A stretch of 34,057 bases of DNA from Omnitrophica WOR_2 bacterium GWA2_47_8 (GTDB lineage: Bacteria > Omnitrophota > Gorgyraeia > Zapsychrales > GWA2-47-8). Positions 29,708 through 34,057 of the stretch are shown here, in pieces (position 1 is the stretch's first letter; each line of letters begins with the position of its first letter). The DNA is taken from NCBI GenBank assembly GCA_001805375.1, contig MHFY01000022.1, forward strand, positions 7,240 through 41,296, in the 5' to 3' direction. The translations under genes and the position numbers were made by a program. Under the pieces are notes generated by a model. That model made no database searches. It saw nothing but the letters and a program-made list of their open reading frames with translations, and was not told the DNA's origin.

Positions 29708-32524
29708 ATGGATTACCAAAAAACCCTCAATTTGCCGCAGACGGATTTTCCGATGAAGGCCAACCTCGTTCAGCGCGAGCCCGCGCTTTTGGAAAAGTGG
29801 TACAAGGACGGCCTTTATTTTCAGATCCGCAATAAATCCAAGGGCAAGAAAACTTTTATCCTGCACGACGGGCCGCCCTACGCCAACGGCAATATCCATA
29901 TCGGCCACGCCTTAAATAAGATCCTCAAAGACATGATCGTCAAATTCCGCAACATGGAAGGATACGACAGCATTTATGTCCCCGGCTGGGATTGTCACGG
30001 GCTTCCCATCGAGCATCAGCTTTTTAAGGAGTTAAAAAAGAAAAAAAGTGAAGTCGATACGGTCGAGTTCCGTAAAAAGGCGCATGAGTTTGCCATGAAA
30101 TACGTCAACATTCAGCGCGAGGAATTCAAACGTTTAGGCGTGTTAGGCGATTGGGAGCATCCGTATTTAACTTTGACCCCGGAATACGAGTATTGGATAT
30201 TGAAATCTTTTGCCCAGCTGGTTAAAAAAGGATACATCTATCACGGTTTAAAACCGGTCAATTGGTGTTTTGATTGCGAGACCGCCTTGGCGGAAGCGGA
30301 AGTCGAATATGAAGACCATACGTCACCGTCGGCGTATGTCAAATTTAAGGTCAATAATCCGCAGGCGTTAAAAGAGATCCCTAAAGGAAAAGATGTTTAT
30401 CTTCTCATCTGGACGACCACGCCCTGGACGCTTCTGGCGAACGTGGCGGTGGCGGTCCATCCGGCGTATCTGTATGAATTGGTTGAGGTCAACAACGAGA
30501 TCCTGATCATCGAAAAGACGCTGGTTGAGCGCGTGATGGAAAAAACCGGGATCAAAAAATATTCCTTACTGAAAGAAATCTCCGGAGAGAAATTAAAAAA
30601 TCTCCTTTATCAGCACCCTTTTGGTATCAAAGAAAATTGCCGTGTCATTACCGTGGATTATGTCACGAGAGATGACGGGACCGGGTTGGTGCACACCGCG
30701 CCGGGCCATGGGCAGGAAGATTTTGAGGCGGGCCAGCTGCATAACTTAGAAATTTTGATGCCGGTCAATGACCGGGGCGTTTTTACCGAGCAGGGCGGGC
30801 CTTTTAAAGGCCAGCATGTTTTTAAAGCCAATCCGGAGATCATCAATGATCTTAAAAATAGAGGATTTTTATTTTTATCCGAAGACATCCCGCATTCCTA
30901 TCCGCATTGCTGGCGCTGTAAAAAGCCGATCATCTTTCGCGCAACACAGCAATGGTTTTTAAAGATCGATCATGATAACCTGCGCGGAAAATTAAAAGAG
31001 GCGATCAAGCATCGGGTGAAATGGATCCCTGAAACAGGGGAAGAGCGGATCCTCGGCATGGTGACTACGCGGCCGGATTGGTGCCTGTCCCGGCAACGGC
31101 ATTGGGGTGTTCCCATCCCCGCGTTGTTATGTTTGGGCTGCGGCAAAAAACATAAATTATTCGTCGAGGTCATCGAGCATTTGGCGGATATCGTTAAGAA
31201 AAGCGGAAGCGATGCCTGGTTTGAAAAAGATATCAAGGACCTTTTGCCTAAAAATTTTAAATGCCCTGACTGTAAAAAAAGCCAATTCGAAAAAACTTAC
31301 GATATTTTGGATGTTTGGTTTGATTCCGGAGTCAGCCACCAAGCGGTTGTCAAAGCCATGCTGAAAAAAGAACTTCCCATTGAGCTTTACCTGGAAGGTT
31401 CGGACCAACACCGCGGCTGGTTTCAGTCTTCGCTTATCCCGGCCGTTGCCATGGAAGGAAAGCCTCCGTACGCGGCGGTCTTAACGCATGGATTTGTGGT
31501 GGATGGCGAGGGCCGAAAGATGTCGAAATCGTTAGGCAACGTCATTGCCCCGCAAGAGATCATGAAAAATAACGGCGCGGATATTTTAAGGCTATGGGTC
31601 GCTTCCAGCAGTTATCATGATGATATCCGCCTTTCAAAAGAGATCCTTGACCGGATGGTGGACAGCTACCGCAAGATCCGCAACACCTTCCGATATCTTT
31701 TAAGCAATCTTTATGACTTTAATCCGCAAAAAGATGAGGTCAGCTATGATGATATCCTGGATATCGATAAGTGGGCGCTCTATAAACTTAACACGCTGAT
31801 CCGCGACGTACGGCAGTCGTATGATCTGTATGATTTTGCGAAGGTGACAAAATTGATTTTTGCCTTTTGTAACGAGGATCTGTCCAGTTTTTATCTTGAC
31901 ATCCTAAAAGATCGATTGTATACTTCCCCATCCAAATCAGCGGAAAGGCGTTCCGCGCAGACCGTTCTTTATTATATCTTGACGCATCTGGTGGGTCTTT
32001 TGGCACCGGTGCTGAGTTTTACCACAGAAGAAGTTTTCAATTACATGCCCAAGAACGTTCATTCATCCCTGGAATCCAGCGTTCATCTTTTAGTTTGGGA
32101 AAAAGCTTCGGCCCATTGGGACAATGAACATATCGCTGAAAAATTCAAGCTATTGATCGATCTAAGGCCATTTGTGCTTAAGGCATTAGAGGAAAAAAGA
32201 CGGAACGGCAGCATCGGCAGTTCTCTCGAAGCCAAGGTGATCTTTAAAACAGCTTCACAACGCGATCATGATTATTTAAATTCCTTGGCCGGTCTTTTAC
32301 CATCGATATTTATCGTTTCTCAGGTTGAAATAAAAAAGGTCGCCAGTGTCGAAGAAGGTTTAGGCGAGGTATTTGCCAAGACCGCGGTTGCGGTGGAAAA
32401 GGCCGACGGCGAAAAATGTATCCGCTGCTGGGCCTATCGGACCGATATCGGGGTCGATAAAGAACACGCGCAGTTATGCGGGCGGTGTCTTAAGGCGATC
32501 AAGGAAGAATCGGGTTTAAAATAA
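29708..32524 (+). CDS. ileS: Isoleucyl-tRNA synthetase
   Basis: 938 residues, complete. Class I motifs: DGPPYANGNIHIGHALNK with HIGH at 64-67 and KMSKS at 604-608. The editing domain includes LLIWTTTPWTL and the GHGQED segment. The C-terminal zinc module is Cys904-x2-Cys907-x16-Cys924-x2-Cys927, the bacterial IleS type (E. coli-like ileS1). The catalytic core also has added Cys pairs (LCLGCGKKH and FKCPDCKKS, about residues 475-525), perhaps a second metal site. It charges tRNA-Ile and edits valine. The start at 29708 is 2 bases after the upstream stop. It is followed by dksA-like, lspA and lgt genes, an order seen in several deep-branching diderms. Confidence 0.96.
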   Translation: MDYQKTLNLPQTDFPMKANLVQREPALLEKWYKDGLYFQIRNKSKGKKTFILHDGPPYANGNIHIGHALNKILKDMIVKFRNMEGYDSIYVPGWDCHGLPIEHQLFKELKKKKSEVDTVEFRKKAHEFAMKYVNIQREEFKRLGVLGDWEHPYLTLTPEYEYWILKSFAQLVKKGYIYHGLKPVNWCFDCETALAEAEVEYEDHTSPSAYVKFKVNNPQALKEIPKGKDVYLLIWTTTPWTLLANVAVAVHPAYLYELVEVNNEILIIEKTLVERVMEKTGIKKYSLLKEISGEKLKNLLYQHPFGIKENCRVITVDYVTRDDGTGLVHTAPGHGQEDFEAGQLHNLEILMPVNDRGVFTEQGGPFKGQHVFKANPEIINDLKNRGFLFLSEDIPHSYPHCWRCKKPIIFRATQQWFLKIDHDNLRGKLKEAIKHRVKWIPETGEERILGMVTTRPDWCLSRQRHWGVPIPALLCLGCGKKHKLFVEVIEHLADIVKKSGSDAWFEKDIKDLLPKNFKCPDCKKSQFEKTYDILDVWFDSGVSHQAVVKAMLKKELPIELYLEGSDQHRGWFQSSLIPAVAMEGKPPYAAVLTHGFVVDGEGRKMSKSLGNVIAPQEIMKNNGADILRLWVASSSYHDDIRLSKEILDRMVDSYRKIRNTFRYLLSNLYDFNPQKDEVSYDDILDIDKWALYKLNTLIRDVRQSYDLYDFAKVTKLIFAFCNEDLSSFYLDILKDRLYTSPSKSAERRSAQTVLYYILTHLVGLLAPVLSFTTEEVFNYMPKNVHSSLESSVHLLVWEKASAHWDNEHIAEKFKLLIDLRPFVLKALEEKRRNGSIGSSLEAKVIFKTASQRDHDYLNSLAGLLPSIFIVSQVEIKKVASVEEGLGEVFAKTAVAVEKADGEKCIRCWAYRTDIGVDKEHAQLCGRCLKAIKEESGLK

Positions 32525-32537
32525 ACAATAGTTTTAC

Positions 32538-32565
32538 TTGCGCAGTTTTTTTCCGTGTTTAGAAT
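32538..32565 (+). promoter_or_regulatory. Candidate promoter of the DksA/TraR-like gene
   Basis: TTGCGC (32538-32543), a 16-base spacer and TAGAAT (32560-32565), with TG a few bases upstream of the -10. The AAGGAG at 32579 then serves ATG 32594. Match is moderate. Confidence 0.4.
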
Positions 32566-32593
32566 TAATTAAAGCAATAAGGAGAGATGGTCA

Positions 32594-32989
32594 ATGCCAA
32601 CAACCAAGAAATTAGATAGAAAAATATTGGATGCTTATAAAAAGACCCTTATGCACATGAAAGAAAAACTTGTGCATGATATCAAGAATATGGCTCATGA
32701 ATCCGCTGATTCCGAAGCGAATTCTAAAGATGTTTCCGGTCACGCGCTGCATATGGCGGATGTCGCAACCGATATGTATGACCGCGAATTTAATCTCGGC
32801 CTTGCCTCTAATGACCGGGAAGTCCTCAATAAGATCGAATCAGCCTTAAAACGGATTTCAGATCAATCTTTTGGTCTTTGCATTGAATGTAGCAAGCTTA
32901 TCGCTACCGCGAGACTTAAAGCGATCCCCTACGTTGAGACCTGCTTGAAGTGCCAAGAAAAGCTTGAAGGATCAGCAGGACGCCGATAA
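32594..32989 (+). CDS. DksA/TraR-family C4 zinc-finger protein
   Basis: 131 residues. A coiled-coil-like N-terminal half (about 5-90) contains KTLMHMKEKLVHDI and IESALKRISD. The zinc finger is Cys96-x2-Cys99-x17-Cys117-x2-Cys120 (FGLCIECS ... ETCLKCQEK), the TraR/DksA pattern with all four Cys. Such proteins enter the RNA polymerase secondary channel and modulate initiation, often with ppGpp. The acidic tip residues of E. coli DksA (DxxDxA) are not plainly matched: the tip region reads SADSEANSKD, so potency may differ. AAGGAG at 32579-32584 precedes ATG 32594. The gene sits between ileS and lspA, 69 bases after ileS. Confidence 0.9.
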   Translation: MPTTKKLDRKILDAYKKTLMHMKEKLVHDIKNMAHESADSEANSKDVSGHALHMADVATDMYDREFNLGLASNDREVLNKIESALKRISDQSFGLCIECSKLIATARLKAIPYVETCLKCQEKLEGSAGRR

Positions 32990-33030
32990 TCTTTTTAAAG
33001 CTTTTCTCTTCAAGGTATAGATATAACCTG

Positions 33031-33510
33031 ATGAGAAATCCCGATCGTTCACAAATCGATATTTTCCTCTCCTTGATCACGGTTGTTGTCATTATCTTCC
33101 TTGACCGTTTGAGCAAAATCTTCTTTTCTAAGTTGCTTTCCGCAGGCGAATCCTTGCCGATCATTAAAAATGTTTTTCATATGACCCTGGTCCATAATAC
33201 GGGAATAGCCTTTGGGCTTTTTAAAGATCAGGGTATTGTTTTTATCATTATCCCGGTTATCGCGGTCATTCTTTTGATCTTTAATATTTTTTATTATAAG
33301 AACAACAAAGAACTGAGCCGCACCTATATCTTAGGGTTTTCTCTTATATTGGGAGGGGCCATTGGCAATTTAGTGGACCGCATCAACTACGGTTATGTGA
33401 TCGATTTTATCGATTTTCGTTTTTGGCCTGTCTTCAATATCGCCGATAGCGCCATAACTATCGGCGCCATCATTATAGGGATCAAATGTATCCTATTATC
33501 TGCCAAGTAG
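33031..33510 (+). CDS. lspA: Lipoprotein signal peptidase (signal peptidase II)
   Basis: 159 residues with four membrane helices. The family motifs are intact: DRLSKIFF (25-32), LVHNTGIAFGLF (53-64), GGAIGNLVDRINYGYVIDFID (108-128) with catalytic Asp116, and FNIADSAIT (135-143) with catalytic Asp139. It cleaves the signal peptide ahead of the diacylglyceryl-Cys of lipoproteins in the inner membrane; the lipobox protein at 7210-7593 is a likely client. The gene starts 41 bases after the zinc-finger gene. Its last 25 bases overlap the start of lgt in another frame. No strong ribosome-binding site is present; CAAGGTA lies too far off to be convincing. Confidence 0.94.
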   Translation: MRNPDRSQIDIFLSLITVVVIIFLDRLSKIFFSKLLSAGESLPIIKNVFHMTLVHNTGIAFGLFKDQGIVFIIIPVIAVILLIFNIFYYKNNKELSRTYILGFSLILGGAIGNLVDRINYGYVIDFIDFRFWPVFNIADSAITIGAIIIGIKCILLSAK

Positions 33511-34057
33511 GCGATTTCGCCATCTATTCGTACGGGGTCATGATGGCCCTGGCCGTTATCCTCTGCAGTATCCTTTTGTCCCGCGATGCAACTAAGATCG
33601 GAATAAAAAGCGAAGTGATCTTTGATTTTGTGTTCTGGCTCGTTTTGGGAGGGATCGTCGGGGCCAGGCTTTTTTTTATCATTCTTAATTTGGAATATTT
33701 TTCCGTTCAGCCTTTAGAGGTTTTGAATGTCCGCAGCGGCGGCTTGGCCTGGCAGGGCGGGCTTGTTTTTGGGACCATCGCGGGGCTGGCATTTATAAGG
33801 GCAAAGAAGCTTCCGCTATTTATCACTCTGGATCTGGCCGCACCATACATTGCCTTAGGGCAGGCGATCGGGCGTTTGGGCTGTTTTTTAAACGGATGCT
33901 GTCATGGTAAAGAATCCGACTGGGGATTATTTTTTCCCATACACAATGCCGCCCTTATCCCGACCCAGCTTTTTTCTGCTGCCGGGTTATTCGTTATTTT
34001 CTTGGTCCTTAAAAAGTACCAAACGCTGACGCACAAAGAAGGTCAGGTTTTTTTTCT
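33486..34057 (+). CDS. lgt: Prolipoprotein diacylglyceryl transferase, 3' end outside window
   Basis: An open frame from ATG 33486 runs off the window after 190 residues. MYPIICQVGDFAIYSYGVMMALAV is the usual Lgt N-terminus. Later motifs are GGIVGARLFFII (55-66), RSGGLAWQGGLVFG (83-96) and the Lgt signature GQAIGRLGCFLNGCCHG (125-141) with Arg130 and Asn136, then IPTQLFSAAG. Lgt attaches diacylglycerol to the lipobox Cys, the step before LspA. The loop GGLAWQGG has Trp-Gln where a His often stands (GGLSFHGG), a known variation point. Start overlaps lspA by 25 bases, so translation is coupled. About 60-80 residues at the C-terminus are missing. Confidence 0.88.
   Translation, partial: MYPIICQVGDFAIYSYGVMMALAVILCSILLSRDATKIGIKSEVIFDFVFWLVLGGIVGARLFFIILNLEYFSVQPLEVLNVRSGGLAWQGGLVFGTIAGLAFIRAKKLPLFITLDLAAPYIALGQAIGRLGCFLNGCCHGKESDWGLFFPIHNAALIPTQLFSAAGLFVIFLVLKKYQTLTHKEGQVFF

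Noticed and set aside
1..34057. CRISPR arrays, tRNA or rRNA genes, transposases, integrases, phage genes
   Set aside because: No regularly spaced direct repeats, no cloverleaf recognised by eye and no such proteins among the readable frames. A tRNA scan would be needed to exclude a tRNA fully.

Overview
The window reads as a chromosomal stretch of a diderm (Gram-negative type) bacterium from an uncultured lineage. It carries an Mla-type outer-membrane lipid transport set, a lipobox protein with the lipoprotein enzymes LspA and Lgt, and UbiA/GT-C envelope glycosylation genes. The overall mix resembles Omnitrophota-like or deltaproteobacterial-like genomes. That placement is inference from gene content only; no rRNA or tRNA gene is present to anchor it. 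There is no CRISPR array, transposase, integrase or phage gene.

Layout. 1-2527: the tail of a receiver-domain protein, then a large membrane protein fused to a spermidine-synthase-like domain. 2528-2727: a hairpin-rich leader. 2728-4418: yadG-yadH ABC-2 exporter. 4481-7593: a receiver-only response regulator followed by mlaE-mlaF-mlaD and a small PepSY-like lipoprotein, tightly packed as one operon. 7594-8730: a separate unit with its own promoter, a long structured leader ending in a terminator-like hairpin, a small TM-helix (MscS-related) protein and a strong terminator. 8798-11102: a TrmH-family methyltransferase, a response regulator with an enlarged receiver, a small membrane protein with a ribosomal L7/L12-like motif, and a beta-hydroxyacid-dehydrogenase-family reductase.

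11122-15396: a trehalose operon (otsA, otsB, a DUF5752-like protein with an internal duplication, and a TreT-like glycosyltransferase) behind a good promoter and a 15-bp leader hairpin. 15473-21161: an envelope glycan region with a decaprenyl-phosphate phosphoribosyltransferase-like UbiA protein, a SAM methyltransferase, a GT39-like membrane glycosyltransferase on the opposite strand, a HAD-IB phosphatase, and two overlapping membrane proteins on the minus strand. 21220-27257: an AddA-like helicase-nuclease and an AddB-like nuclease, overlapping by 4 bases. 27266-29705: yggS, proC, mtnP. 29708-34057: ileS, a DksA/TraR zinc protein, lspA and lgt (lgt cut by the window end).

Most genes are translationally coupled by ATGA overlaps or gaps under 15 bases. 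Promoters resemble sigma-70 sites, several with a TG-extended -10. At several loci the longest open frame begins inside the promoter, so downstream starts were chosen. The points most worth following are the possible start-codon switch before yadG, the terminated leader at 7806-7919, the trehalose cluster with its duplicated DUF5752-like protein, the possible polyprenyl-phosphate-pentose system, and the L7/L12-like membrane protein paired with an atypical response regulator.
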